A DNA stretch of 64,000 bases from positions 62,001 to 126,000 of the forward strand of contig DAMANX010000010.1 in the NCBI GenBank assembly GCA_032073245.1. The letters are read 5' to 3'. Numbering within the stretch: the stretch's first letter is position 1; every line of letters begins with the position of its first letter. Below, in pieces: positions 9,478-18,539 of this stretch. The stretch is from QVMG01 sp032073245. Lineage in GTDB: Bacteria; Bacteroidota; Bacteroidia; Bacteroidales; Tannerellaceae. Both the position numbers and the translations under genes were made by a program. The notes under the pieces were generated by a model. It searched no databases. It was not told the origin of the DNA and saw nothing but the letters and a program-made list of their open reading frames with translations.

Positions 9478-11622
9478 TTAGTATTGTACGCACCGGACGG
9501 CGAAGCCGTAGGTGGGGGGACTGTAAATTCCTCTGCTGTTATCAATCCTGTAGGCTCGTTGATTACTGTTTGCGGACGATGACCATAGTTGTTGATATAC
9601 GCCTCTGCTTCTGTGATTTCCGGTATTGTAATCTCTCCATCCTGTCATGCCGACATATAGTATGTCTGTTCCGTTGTCGCCTACATAGCTAACGCGGTAT
9701 TTTGTAGCCTCGAATGTTGCCGTTTTATCTATTATTTGCTTTAATAGTATATCTAGTTCATCTTTGCGAGGTACACGCCATCCTTTTGGACAGGGACTGT
9801 CGTTTACGTTTTTTGTCCACCGCAGGTTACGGGTTGTCTGGTCGGGGTCTTGAGGGGATATCCAATCGGATATGGAAGTGTCGTATTGTACTATAAAATT
9901 ATTTTTATATGTGGTGGATGCTTCTGCGTATCTGATGGGACCGGTTATAATATCTGTCGGTGGTGTCTGGTCATCGCCTACCTGGAAGGGTTCGTTGCGT
10001 CCCCATTGGTATATGTTGCCGATGTCGGAGACTGCGTCGGTTCCGTTGATGGTGGTGGCTCCTACGTTGACGGGTGCCCAGTAGATGCCGCCTACGAGCA
10101 CGGGTTTAAGCAGGGTGCCCTGATAGTCGGGACGGGAACGGAAGACGATGGAGTCGATGTTGTTGTCGTTGGCTTCATCGTGGATATAGACTACGACATC
10201 GAGGGGGACGCGCTGGTCGGTGAGTTGTTTGGGCAGGGTGATGGTGTAGTCTTGTTTGTAGCTGACGATTCCTGTTTCGGGGTCGGTCACTTCTTCGGCC
10301 GGGGATTGTTGTATGATGCTTTCCACGGGGTTCGTTTCGGGGTCGAAGCCGAGGGAGGTGGCGCCTTTATCGTAGCGGGTGACGACGTGGTAGCGGGTGG
10401 CACTGTTGCCGGTGGCGTTGAAGGTGACGTCGGTCATGTCGGCTGTTATGTTGGTGATGTCGAGTGTGCGTGTTGCTTCATCCCATGCGTTTCCGGCCGG
10501 GGCAGGGGTGATGGTGATGTCGTTGAGTACGAGTGGTTCCTGGGTGGGGCCTACGGGGAATTCCTGGGCGTCGGTCCAGTCGTCGATATTGATGGTGAAC
10601 TCGAGTTCGAGGTTTTCGCCGGGTGGGTTGAGCAGTACTTTATAGTAGTGGTTGTTGGCCAGGGGTACTACTTCTGCGTCGGCGGACAGGAATGGTATGG
10701 TTTTGTCGATGGGGGAGGTGTCGTTGTAGGTTCCTTTTATGCGGAGCATGGTGGGGGCTGTGATGCCTCCGGAGCCGGGTTCGGTGTTGGTAGCGGGGTA
10801 GGTGTAGATGCACCTTATTTCATGGGGTTTGTCGACAGTGGGGCTTACCGTGGGGAAGGTGGCCACTACGGGGATGTTGTCTGTTTCGGCTACGTCTTCT
10901 TCCGAATGCAGGGTTGCCTGGGATTTGGGGTTTATGAGTTGTACGGTTTCGAGCTTGAATTTTTTGCTTCCGTCGGCGGATTCTTTTTCTTGTTGGTAGA
11001 TGACGTCGAGACGGGAGACGATGCGGGTGATTTTAATGGGTTGTGTCGTTGTTGTTTCGCCTTCGGAGAGGACTACTGTGAGGTAGACGGACATCAGAAG
11101 GGGTGTCGCGGGGGAATCGGTCACGGCTTTGCTTTTGAGCTTGACGAGGTCGTCCCACGTGGCAATGGCTGTGAGTTCGGCTTCGGTGAACCCGTTTTCG
11201 GCGTAGTTGGCAAGGAAGAATACTTTGGTGTTGCCTACGAAGCTTTCGCTATGTATGCGGATGGTGGCTGTGTAGGTGCCTTTTACGTCGGTTTCGGTAA
11301 GGGGCTCCTGGAATTTGGTGTCTTCGTCGTTGCTGTTGCTGAAGTATTTGCCGAAGACTCCTTCTTTGTAGTCGGGGTAGCCTTCGGTGCCGTCGCCGTT
11401 GGTCTGCACGAAGCAGGCGAGGGAACGGATTTCTTTTTCGGCGTCGGTGGCGATTTCTACGGGGTCGCCGTCGGCTTTGGTCTGGACTGAACCGAAGCGG
11501 AGTGTTAGGTCGGCTGCGCCACTTTGGATGGGCGTCGGCAGGTCGGTGTTCTTATCTTCCGAGCAGCTTCCGAAGAGGAAGACTGCGATAAGGGTCGGGA
11601 TTAATAGGGTGTTGGGTTTCAT
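9478..11622 (-). CDS. Fimbrillin-like lipoprotein with C-terminal FISUMP domain, copy 4
   Basis: This 714-residue protein has a lipobox at FLFGSC (Cys20). A conserved TKADGD motif follows at about residue 48. Two fimbrillin-like beta-sandwich domains come next (SLACFVQTNGDG, VFFLANYAENGF, TPLLMSVYLTV, RIVSRLDVIYQQ, INIDDWTDAQEFPVGP). A middle beta-rich module precedes a FISUMP C-terminus (Fibrobacter major paralogous domain), marked by IYWAPVNVGAT, IYQWGRN, PCPKGWRVPRKDEL and a terminal GFAVRCVQY. It is the most diverged of four tandem paralogues and the closest to the anchor gene. It is probably a tip or accessory fimbrial subunit. An adhesin role for the FISUMP part is inference. Confidence 0.8.
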   Translation of the reverse strand: MKPNTLLIPTLIAVFLFGSCSEDKNTDLPTPIQSGAADLTLRFGSVQTKADGDPVEIATDAEKEIRSLACFVQTNGDGTEGYPDYKEGVFGKYFSNSNDEDTKFQEPLTETDVKGTYTATIRIHSESFVGNTKVFFLANYAENGFTEAELTAIATWDDLVKLKSKAVTDSPATPLLMSVYLTVVLSEGETTTTQPIKITRIVSRLDVIYQQEKESADGSKKFKLETVQLINPKSQATLHSEEDVAETDNIPVVATFPTVSPTVDKPHEIRCIYTYPATNTEPGSGGITAPTMLRIKGTYNDTSPIDKTIPFLSADAEVVPLANNHYYKVLLNPPGENLELEFTINIDDWTDAQEFPVGPTQEPLVLNDITITPAPAGNAWDEATRTLDITNITADMTDVTFNATGNSATRYHVVTRYDKGATSLGFDPETNPVESIIQQSPAEEVTDPETGIVSYKQDYTITLPKQLTDQRVPLDVVVYIHDEANDNNIDSIVFRSRPDYQGTLLKPVLVGGIYWAPVNVGATTINGTDAVSDIGNIYQWGRNEPFQVGDDQTPPTDIITGPIRYAEASTTYKNNFIVQYDTSISDWISPQDPDQTTRNLRWTKNVNDSPCPKGWRVPRKDELDILLKQIIDKTATFEATKYRVSYVGDNGTDILYVGMTGWRDYNTGNHRSRGVYQQLWSSSANSNQRAYRIDNSRGIYSPPTYGFAVRCVQY

Positions 11623-11661
11623 AGTTTTATATTTTTGTTTGTTGTTTATCGTTTATCGTTG

Positions 11662-13752
11662 TCACATTCGTATGCAGCGTACAAAGAAGGAGTAGCCGGG
11701 ATTAAAGCGGTTGACAAAGCAGCCGCTTTCGCTGTATTCCAGGTTGAATATTCTTCCGAGGACATCTGTTTTTGGATAATCGGATGCCCATATTAGGCTA
11801 CGTACACGGACATGGCGGGAGCCTCCGTCGCGGTATTCCCTCCATCCGGAAAGGGGGAGGTAGAGTGTTTGCCCGTCCTGGCCGGAGAAGGATACTTCGC
11901 TGATATCTAATCTGAGATTTTCAGGGGAGTATACTTTGGATATTTCTGTTAGTTGTGCGCTGTCGGGCAATTGCCATCCGGCAGGGCAGGGGGTGTTGAG
12001 TGGGTTGGTCCAGAGGGCGTCGCGGGTTGCTTTCTGGGGGTCGTCGGGTGTGAGCCAGTCGGTGGTACTGGTGTAGATGAAGTTGTTGCGGTAGACTCCG
12101 GTGGCCTCGGCATAGGTGACGGGGCCCAATACTTCGTCTCCGGTCGGCAGGTTGTTTTCTGTTTTCATCACCGTCGGGTGGTAGGTGCGTCCCCATTGGT
12201 AGACGTATCCCATTGTTTCGAGGGTAAGGGTTCCGTCGTGGCGGATTTCGGTTGCTCCTACATGAACGGGTGCCCAATAGATATTACCGAGCAGCACGGG
12301 TTTGAGGTCGGTGCCGGGGTAGTTGAGCAGGTTGGTGATGTGTATTGTTTCGTTGTAACTGGGTTTAACGGCGTTGTAGATTTGTATGCTAAGGTCAATG
12401 GGTTCTTTGTTTTGGATTATGCCGGAGGTGGCAATGTTGATGGTGACGGTTTGTGTCAGGGTGCCGTCGTTGTTGAATATGGGATCGCTGACATGGATGC
12501 CGGCCATGTTTTCAACGTTTGACGTGCTTTGGTCGGCATGGCTGCGTGCTTCTGTTATACGGGCGGATATTTGTTGTTTTCCGGTGACGGTGAACGTAAT
12601 GGTGCCGGATGGCTGGTTTTCCATGTTATAGAGGGTTTCTGCGGCGTTCCAGCGTCCGTTGTCGAATCCGTTGCTGAATGTGAGTTCGTTCAGTACGGGT
12701 TTGTCGTGCTCGGGTTGTACGGGGAATGTGGCTCCGTCTTCCCAGTCGGCTACCTTGAATGTGAAGGTTATTTCCTGGCTGCTGCCGGTTTTGGTGAGGG
12801 TTACGAGGTAGCGTTTGTTGCGTCCGAGGGGCACGGGTTGTCCGGCGGCTTGCATGTCGATGCGTTTGGTGTAGGGTTCTCCGTTGAGTGTGCCGCGCAG
12901 GAGGATGGCGGTATGTTCTACGGTGCCGTCGTTGGCGGTTTCATAGGTGTAAAGCCCTTCGATAAGGTCCGGGTCGGTTGCTCCGGGCTGGGCTGCTGTG
13001 AAGCCATCGGGGAGGACAGGGATGTTGTAGCTGTCGTCGTTGCCCTCCATAAGATAGGAATAGAGCTTGGGATTGATGACCTGGGCAGACTCCATAACGA
13101 AGGGTTTGTCTCCGGTGTTGGCGTTGTTCTGTATGTCGATGCGTGTCATAATGCGTGTGAGTGTGACTTCAAGAGGCGTCGGGCCGGTTTGTCCTGCGGA
13201 AAGGGCTGCCTGTGCGTTGCCTGTCATAAGCAGAGGGTATCTGATGCCTTGCGTGGTGACTCCGGGGGTGCGGATGGCAGCGAGGTCTTCCATGCGGTTG
13301 ACGTTGGTGAGGGCGTCTTTGAGGCCGTTTTGTTCGTAGTTGGCGATAAAGACGAGCTGGGTGAGGTCTTTGAAGCCTTCGCTGTATATCCGTATTTTAA
13401 CGGTGGGCGGTTCGGTGCCGAAATCGTAGTCGGTGAATCCGTTAGGGCTTCCTTTGTCTTCGTGGGTGAAGTACTTGAGGAATGCGCCGGGTTTGTAACC
13501 GTCCTGACCGATAACTCCTTCGTCGAAGGTTTGTACGAAGCAGGCGAGGGATTCTATTTTTTTCTCCTGCTCGGTAGCCGGTATGTCGCCGTTGGCCTTA
13601 GTAGAGGCTTCTTTGCCCAGTCGGATGGATAGTTCGGCGTAGTCCTTATCCGAGTCGATGCGGATGGGGTCGTCGTCGTTGTCGGTGCTGCATTTTATGA
13701 GGAGCAGGATGACAATCAGCGTGGATAATATGTATATTGTTTTGGGTTTCAT
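11662..13752 (-). CDS. Fimbrillin-like lipoprotein with C-terminal FISUMP domain, copy 3
   Basis: The 696-residue product has the same plan as its neighbours. The signal reaches Cys21 (LLLIKC, with an unusual Lys before the Cys), followed by a TKANGD motif near residue 51. Two fimbrillin domains carry SLACFVQTFDEG, LTQLVFIANYEQNGLKDAL, RIMTRIDIQNNANTGDKPF and ADWEDGATFPVQPEHDKP. Next comes a middle module with the FSNGFDNGRWNAAETLYNM segment, which it shares with the first gene of the operon. The FISUMP domain contains IYWAPVHVGATEI, YVYQWGRTYHP, PCPAGWQLPDS and a final FFVRCIRM. The N-terminal half is almost the same as copy 2, also at the nucleotide level, which implies recent duplication or gene conversion. 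Confidence 0.8.
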   Translation of the reverse strand: MKPKTIYILSTLIVILLLIKCSTDNDDDPIRIDSDKDYAELSIRLGKEASTKANGDIPATEQEKKIESLACFVQTFDEGVIGQDGYKPGAFLKYFTHEDKGSPNGFTDYDFGTEPPTVKIRIYSEGFKDLTQLVFIANYEQNGLKDALTNVNRMEDLAAIRTPGVTTQGIRYPLLMTGNAQAALSAGQTGPTPLEVTLTRIMTRIDIQNNANTGDKPFVMESAQVINPKLYSYLMEGNDDSYNIPVLPDGFTAAQPGATDPDLIEGLYTYETANDGTVEHTAILLRGTLNGEPYTKRIDMQAAGQPVPLGRNKRYLVTLTKTGSSQEITFTFKVADWEDGATFPVQPEHDKPVLNELTFSNGFDNGRWNAAETLYNMENQPSGTITFTVTGKQQISARITEARSHADQSTSNVENMAGIHVSDPIFNNDGTLTQTVTINIATSGIIQNKEPIDLSIQIYNAVKPSYNETIHITNLLNYPGTDLKPVLLGNIYWAPVHVGATEIRHDGTLTLETMGYVYQWGRTYHPTVMKTENNLPTGDEVLGPVTYAEATGVYRNNFIYTSTTDWLTPDDPQKATRDALWTNPLNTPCPAGWQLPDSAQLTEISKVYSPENLRLDISEVSFSGQDGQTLYLPLSGWREYRDGGSRHVRVRSLIWASDYPKTDVLGRIFNLEYSESGCFVNRFNPGYSFFVRCIRM

Positions 13753-13772
13753 AGGGGTATATACTTTTTTGG

Positions 13773-15854
13773 TTATTGTATGTCGTGGACACAGCGGATG
13801 CTAAACGCGTAAGAAGTGGCCCAATTATGAAAAAAGGCTGACTTGCCTTTTGTAATATCCATAGTAAAAGGTATGCCTGTAGCATCCAGCGTTGTAGTCC
13901 AGACTAATGTTCTCTCATAGGGTGCCGGACAGGTACCATTCCATCCGATATATGCCATATAAGGGAAATATAATATTTGTCCGTCATCTCCATCTACCGG
14001 AAAACGTTTGCTTGTTTCTTCCACTTTCATATTGTTATTATATTTGTCGATAACGTTTTGAAGTTCTGTCTGTGTAGGCATACGCCATCCGGCCGGACAA
14101 GGGGTTGTGACCGGGTTGAGCCAGTAATTATTTCGTGTCTGTGTATTAGCTGGGGTATCGCTCAACCAGTCTGCATAAGCTGCCGGAGCAATATAGTGAT
14201 TCACGTATGTGCCATTTGCTTCATTTAATGTCCGGGGACCTACTATGCTCGGACTGATGGGTACTGCCGGTGTGAGAATAAATGCTTTATTCCGCCCCCA
14301 TTGATAATAATAACCCATGGATGCATTTGAAGGCGTAGGTGTCTCCAATATGGATGCTCCTACATTTAGCGGAGCCCAGTAAACACTTCCTATTTTAACG
14401 GGACTGAACTGTGTGCCGGGGTAATACCAGCAACTGAGGTGTATGGTTTCTTTATGGGTTGGTTTGGCGGCGTTTTCTATGGGTATGTTTATGTGAATGT
14501 CTTTGGTTGGGCGTTGACGGAAACGGATTTCAAAGGTTTGTTTTACGGTTTCGCCGTTTACTTCTTTGGGCAGGGCTGTAATCCAGTCTCTGAGGTCTTC
14601 GCCGGGGTTGAGGCCGATGGAGGTACCGTCGTCTTTCGACAGGGTGATATTGCCTATCCGAATATCTTGTTTTCCGGTGTAGGTGAAACGGAGGATGTCG
14701 TTGGTTTGCACGTAGGCCAGGTTATAGGTATGGGTGGTGGCATCCCAGTAGCGTGTGTCGGCGAGGCCGTTGGGGGCTTTCTGGGCTGTGAATTCCGCTA
14801 GAGATGGTTTTTCGTGTTCGGGTTTGACAGGGAATGTTGTGCCATCTTCCCAATCGTCTACCTTGAAGGTGAATGTTATTTCCTGGCTGCTGCTGGTTTT
14901 ATTAAGTGTTATGAGGTAGCGTTTGTTGCGTCCGAGGGGGACGGGTTGTCCGGCGGTTTGCATGTCGATGCGTTTGGTATAGGGTTCTCCGTTGAGTGTG
15001 CCACGCAGGAGCATGGCGGTGTGTTCTACGGTGCCGTCGTTGGCGGTTTCATAGGTGTAGAGGCCCTGGATAAGGTCGGGGTCGGTTGCGCCGGGTTGGG
15101 CTGCTGTGAATCCATCGGAGAGCACAGGGATGTTGTAGCTGTCGTCGTTGCCTTCCATAAGGTAGGAGTATAGCTTGGGGTTGATGACCTGGGCAGATTC
15201 CATAACGAAGGGTTTGTCTCCGGTGTTGGCATTGTTTTGTATGTCGATGCGTGCCATAATGCGGGTGAGGGGGACTTTGAGGTCGTTCACTACTATTCCA
15301 TTGGAAAGGGCTACCTGTGCGGTTCCGGTCATCAGCAAGGGGTATTTTATGCCTTGGGTGGTGACTTCGGTCGTGCGAATGGCGGCGAGGTCTTCCATAC
15401 GGGTGACATCAACGAGGGCGTCTTTAAGGCCGTTTTGTTCATAGTTGGCAATAAAGACGAGCTGTGTGAGGTCTTTGAAGCCTTCACTGTATATCCGTAT
15501 CTTAACGGTAGGCGGGTCGCTATTGAAATCGTAGTCGGTGAATCCGTTTGGGCTTTCTTTGGCTACGTGGGTGAAGTATTTGAGGAATGCGCCGGGACGG
15601 TATCCTTCTTGTCCGATGGTTCCTTCATCGAAGGTCTGCACGAAGCAGGCGAGGGATTCTATTTTTTTCTCCTGGTCGGTGGCGGGTATGTCACCGTCGG
15701 CTTTAGTCGGGATTTCTTTGCCGAGACGGATGGATAGTTCGGCGTAGTTCTTTCCGGGAATGGGGATATTGGGGTTGTCCGTCTTGTCGTCGGCACATCT
15801 GATGATAAGAATGACGACGATGATAATATATATATATGTATTGAAACGTTTCAT
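13773..15854 (-). CDS. Fimbrillin-like lipoprotein with C-terminal FISUMP domain, copy 2
   Basis: The 693-residue product has a signal ending LIIRC (Cys20; Arg before Cys) and PTKADGD near residue 50. Its fimbrillin domains are nearly identical to those of copy 3 (MESAQVINPKLYSYLMEGND, ETANDGTVEHTAMLLRGTL, RNKRYLITLNKTSSSQE). The middle module is different (KAPNGLADTRYWDATTHTYN, then KQDIRIGNITLSKDDGTSIG). The FISUMP tail has VYWAPLNVGAS, GYYYQWGRNKAF, PCPAGWRMPTQTEL and a final FSIRCVHDIQ. The shared front with swapped middle and tail shows modular divergence among the paralogues. The gene starts 20 bases upstream of copy 3 in the operon. Confidence 0.8.
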   Translation of the reverse strand: MKRFNTYIYIIIVVILIIRCADDKTDNPNIPIPGKNYAELSIRLGKEIPTKADGDIPATDQEKKIESLACFVQTFDEGTIGQEGYRPGAFLKYFTHVAKESPNGFTDYDFNSDPPTVKIRIYSEGFKDLTQLVFIANYEQNGLKDALVDVTRMEDLAAIRTTEVTTQGIKYPLLMTGTAQVALSNGIVVNDLKVPLTRIMARIDIQNNANTGDKPFVMESAQVINPKLYSYLMEGNDDSYNIPVLSDGFTAAQPGATDPDLIQGLYTYETANDGTVEHTAMLLRGTLNGEPYTKRIDMQTAGQPVPLGRNKRYLITLNKTSSSQEITFTFKVDDWEDGTTFPVKPEHEKPSLAEFTAQKAPNGLADTRYWDATTHTYNLAYVQTNDILRFTYTGKQDIRIGNITLSKDDGTSIGLNPGEDLRDWITALPKEVNGETVKQTFEIRFRQRPTKDIHINIPIENAAKPTHKETIHLSCWYYPGTQFSPVKIGSVYWAPLNVGASILETPTPSNASMGYYYQWGRNKAFILTPAVPISPSIVGPRTLNEANGTYVNHYIAPAAYADWLSDTPANTQTRNNYWLNPVTTPCPAGWRMPTQTELQNVIDKYNNNMKVEETSKRFPVDGDDGQILYFPYMAYIGWNGTCPAPYERTLVWTTTLDATGIPFTMDITKGKSAFFHNWATSYAFSIRCVHDIQ

Positions 15855-15869
15855 GTTAATTATCTGGAT

Positions 15870-18113
15870 TTAGTTTATTCTGACACACCGTATATGGAAG
15901 GCATATCCTTTATGAAATGTGGTTACGAAACATCCCCTGTAGTCGGCTGAACTGAATTCCAGATTGTATGCTCTACCGGCTAAAGAAGGAGAATCAGGAA
16001 GGTCGGTTGCCCATAGGAGACTTCGGATTCTTATATCTGAAGAGGCTCCTGTTGAAAAGCTTCTCCAACCGGCTATCGGGAGGTAGAGATATTGGCCGTC
16101 ATCTCCGGGAAATATAACACGGCTGTAGGTTAAATCTACATTTTCACCTTTATAAGCTTTGCTTATTTCTTCTAAATCAGTACTAGCCGGCATTCTCCAA
16201 CCGGTAGGACAGGGTGTTGTTGCCGGATTACTCCATAGTGCATCACGAGCGGCTATTCCTGCAATGTCAGTAACGTCCAACCAATCAGAAGTACTGGTTT
16301 TTATATAGTTGTTTTTAAATGTAGTAGTAGCTTGGGCATAGGTTTTAGGACCTTGTATTTCATCTCCGTAAGTAGCACCGCTTGTCATAATAAGGACTGT
16401 CGCGTTCGTGTTGCGTCCCCATTGATAAACATAGCCCATAGTGGATAAATCCATTACCCCGTCGTGCCGGATTGTGGTTGCCCCTACATTAACGGGGGAC
16501 CAGTAACGGCCTCCGAGCCATACGGGTTTGAAATTGGTTCCGGGATAGGGAAGCAGGTTGGTTATATGTATTGTTTCGTTGTAACTGGGCTTTAGAATAT
16601 TATATACCTGGATGGAAATGTCTACGGGTTCTTTGTTGCGGAGTATGTTTGCTGTGGCGAAATCGAGGGTGACACGTTGGGTGATAGTGCCGTCACCATT
16701 GAAGGCAGGGTCGGAAACCTGAATGTTTACAAGGCTTTCTATGTTGGAAGTACTTCCTTCTGCATAGGATTTTGTTTCTGAAACCCTGGCGGCTATTTGC
16801 TGGCGTCCTGTGACGGTGAAAGTTATTCGTCCGGTAGGCTGATTCTCCATATTATAGAGTGCTTCAACCTCATTCCAGTAGCTCCGGTCGAATCCGTTAC
16901 TGAATTCGAGTTCATCCAATACGGGCTTGTCATGTTCGGGCTGTACGGGGAATGTGCTGCCGTCTTCCCAGTCGTCAACTTTGAAAGTAAAGGTGATTTC
17001 CTGGCTGCTTCCGGTTTTGTTGAGGATGACGAGGTAGCGTTTGTTACGGCCGAGTGGGACAGGCAGCCCGGCGGTCTGCATGTCGATACGTTTAGCGTAG
17101 GATTCTCCGTTGAGTGTGCCGCGAATAAGGATTGCGGTGTGCTCTACGGTGCCGTCGTTGGCAGTTTCATAGGTGTAAAGTCCCTCAATAACATCACTGC
17201 TACCGGCTTGTGCTGCCGTAAAACCACCGTCGAGAACGGGGATGTTGTAACTGTCGTCATTTCCTTCCATCAGGTAGGAGTATAGTTTGGGACTGATTAC
17301 TTCGGCGGATTGCAGGACAAAAGGTTTTTCGCCGGTATTGGCGTTATTTTTAATGTCTATGCGTGCCATAATGCGTGTGAGAGTGACCTCCTGGCCGGTT
17401 ACAACAGAATTATTGGAAAGTGCTACTCCGAGGGTTCCTGTCATCAGTAACGGGTATTTAATGCCCTGGGTAGTTACATCGGGAGTACGTACCACAGCAA
17501 GGTCTTCCATTCGCTTGATATTCAAAAGGGCATCTTTCAATCCGTTTTCTTCATAGTTGGCGATAAATACAAGTTGTGTCTCGCCTTTGAACCCCTGGCT
17601 TTGTATTTTCAGCTTAACGGTGGGAGGGGTGTTGTCAAAATCATAGTCGGTAAATCCGTTCGTTGTTCCTTTGGCTTCATGCGTGAAGAATTTAAGGAAT
17701 GTGCCGGGCTTGTAACCTTCCTGCCCGATGATACCTTCATCAAATGTCTGTACAAAACAGGCAAGGGATTCTATCTTCTTTTCATCGTCGGTGGCCGGAA
17801 TTTCTTCGTCGTCGGCTTTGGTGGAAGGGGAGTTCTTGGTATTATTAGTGCGTATATCACCTGCTTTCGTAGGTGTTTTACCGAATTGAATGGTTAATTC
17901 GGCGTAATCTTTTTCAGGGATAGGAACCGGTTCAATAACTTTTTCGTCAGCACATTTTGTGAGAAAAAATATTACGAAAATAAGGACAGTTACAGTGCTT
18001 AATCCTAAAGCAAAATGATTCTTTTTTACCGGATTTGGTTTTGCAACCTTTTTCTCATTCACTGTACCAGATGAAGTCAAGGCGGTTATTATTTCGTAAA
18101 TATTTTTCTTCAT
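15870..18113 (-). CDS. Fimbrillin-like lipoprotein with FISUMP domain, copy 1, with N-terminal extension
   Basis: This is the first gene of the fimbrial operon (747 residues). Unlike its three paralogues, it begins with about 33 hydrophilic, Lys-rich residues before the hydrophobic segment. That segment ends in FFLTKCADEK, putting the lipobox-like Cys at residue 54. No later ATG precedes the hydrophobic stretch, so the long form seems genuine. Two Thr-Lys-Ala motifs follow (residues ~82-84 and ~98-100). The fimbrillin domains, a middle module like copy 3 (FSNGFDRSYWNEVEALYNM) and a FISUMP tail (RYWSPVNVGATTI, YVYQWGRNTNA, PCPTGWRMPAST, final FHIRCVRIN) complete it. Composition is more AT-rich than copies 2-4. 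It may be an unprocessed, membrane-held variant. Confidence 0.8.
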   Translation of the reverse strand: MKKNIYEIITALTSSGTVNEKKVAKPNPVKKNHFALGLSTVTVLIFVIFFLTKCADEKVIEPVPIPEKDYAELTIQFGKTPTKAGDIRTNNTKNSPSTKADDEEIPATDDEKKIESLACFVQTFDEGIIGQEGYKPGTFLKFFTHEAKGTTNGFTDYDFDNTPPTVKLKIQSQGFKGETQLVFIANYEENGLKDALLNIKRMEDLAVVRTPDVTTQGIKYPLLMTGTLGVALSNNSVVTGQEVTLTRIMARIDIKNNANTGEKPFVLQSAEVISPKLYSYLMEGNDDSYNIPVLDGGFTAAQAGSSDVIEGLYTYETANDGTVEHTAILIRGTLNGESYAKRIDMQTAGLPVPLGRNKRYLVILNKTGSSQEITFTFKVDDWEDGSTFPVQPEHDKPVLDELEFSNGFDRSYWNEVEALYNMENQPTGRITFTVTGRQQIAARVSETKSYAEGSTSNIESLVNIQVSDPAFNGDGTITQRVTLDFATANILRNKEPVDISIQVYNILKPSYNETIHITNLLPYPGTNFKPVWLGGRYWSPVNVGATTIRHDGVMDLSTMGYVYQWGRNTNATVLIMTSGATYGDEIQGPKTYAQATTTFKNNYIKTSTSDWLDVTDIAGIAARDALWSNPATTPCPTGWRMPASTDLEEISKAYKGENVDLTYSRVIFPGDDGQYLYLPIAGWRSFSTGASSDIRIRSLLWATDLPDSPSLAGRAYNLEFSSADYRGCFVTTFHKGYAFHIRCVRIN

Positions 18114-18155
18114 TGTTCTGATATTTGGTCTTACGTTCCATGTTTATTTTTCACT

Positions 18156-18188
18156 TTTTAACCGGCCAAATAGAAGGCCTGGTTAAAA
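18156..18188 (-). promoter_or_regulatory. Hairpin in the leader of the fimbrial operon
   Basis: Arms TTTTAACC-GGCC and GGCC-T-GGTTAAAA pair over 12 bases with one bulge and an 8-base loop. It lies about 45 bases upstream of the first fimbrial ATG and downstream of the candidate promoter, hence inside the leader RNA. It could be an attenuator or stability element; no T-run follows on the minus strand. Confidence 0.4.
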
Positions 18189-18255
18189 TACCAAATATGA
18201 ACTTCTATCAAATATTTTCTTGTCTGATGAAGCTTATTGTCTCAGTTATCTATGT

Positions 18256-18263
18256 CAAATATA
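18256..18263 (-). promoter_or_regulatory. Candidate -7 element of the fimbrial operon promoter
   Basis: On the minus strand this reads TATATTTG, an exact TAnnTTTG box. I see no good -33 TTTG at the right spacing. It would give a leader of roughly 135 bases. The rest of 18264-18539 is AT-rich with no gene that I can see. Confidence 0.35.
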
Positions 18264-18539
18264 GCAATTTAACAAAATAGTTTAAGATATTTAAAGAACT
18301 TTGTTTTTATGAAACTATAATTTGTAATTTGCTGTTTACTAGTTGTGTATAGGCTGATTTTGTTTTTTTTAACGTCGTTTTTTGATATTCAAAAGTTAAG
18401 TGATAAAGATTTTTTTAGAAATATAAAATTATAGATATTAAAGAAGTAAACAAGAACTGTTTCTTTTTGTTAAAGGAGTGACAGGTTTTTATACAGGAAT
18501 CCCGTAGATATGTCTTTTTTTCATACCAACGTTATTTTT

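Noticed and set aside
9850..11490. Open frame of 546 codons on the plus strand
   Set aside because: It is antisense to a well-supported fimbrial gene in GC-rich sequence, has Val/Gly/Phe-biased low-complexity translation and matches no family pattern.
12529..13632. Open frame of 367 codons on the plus strand
   Set aside because: Same situation: mirror of the fimbrillin copy 3 gene, with similar shadow frames opposite the other copies.
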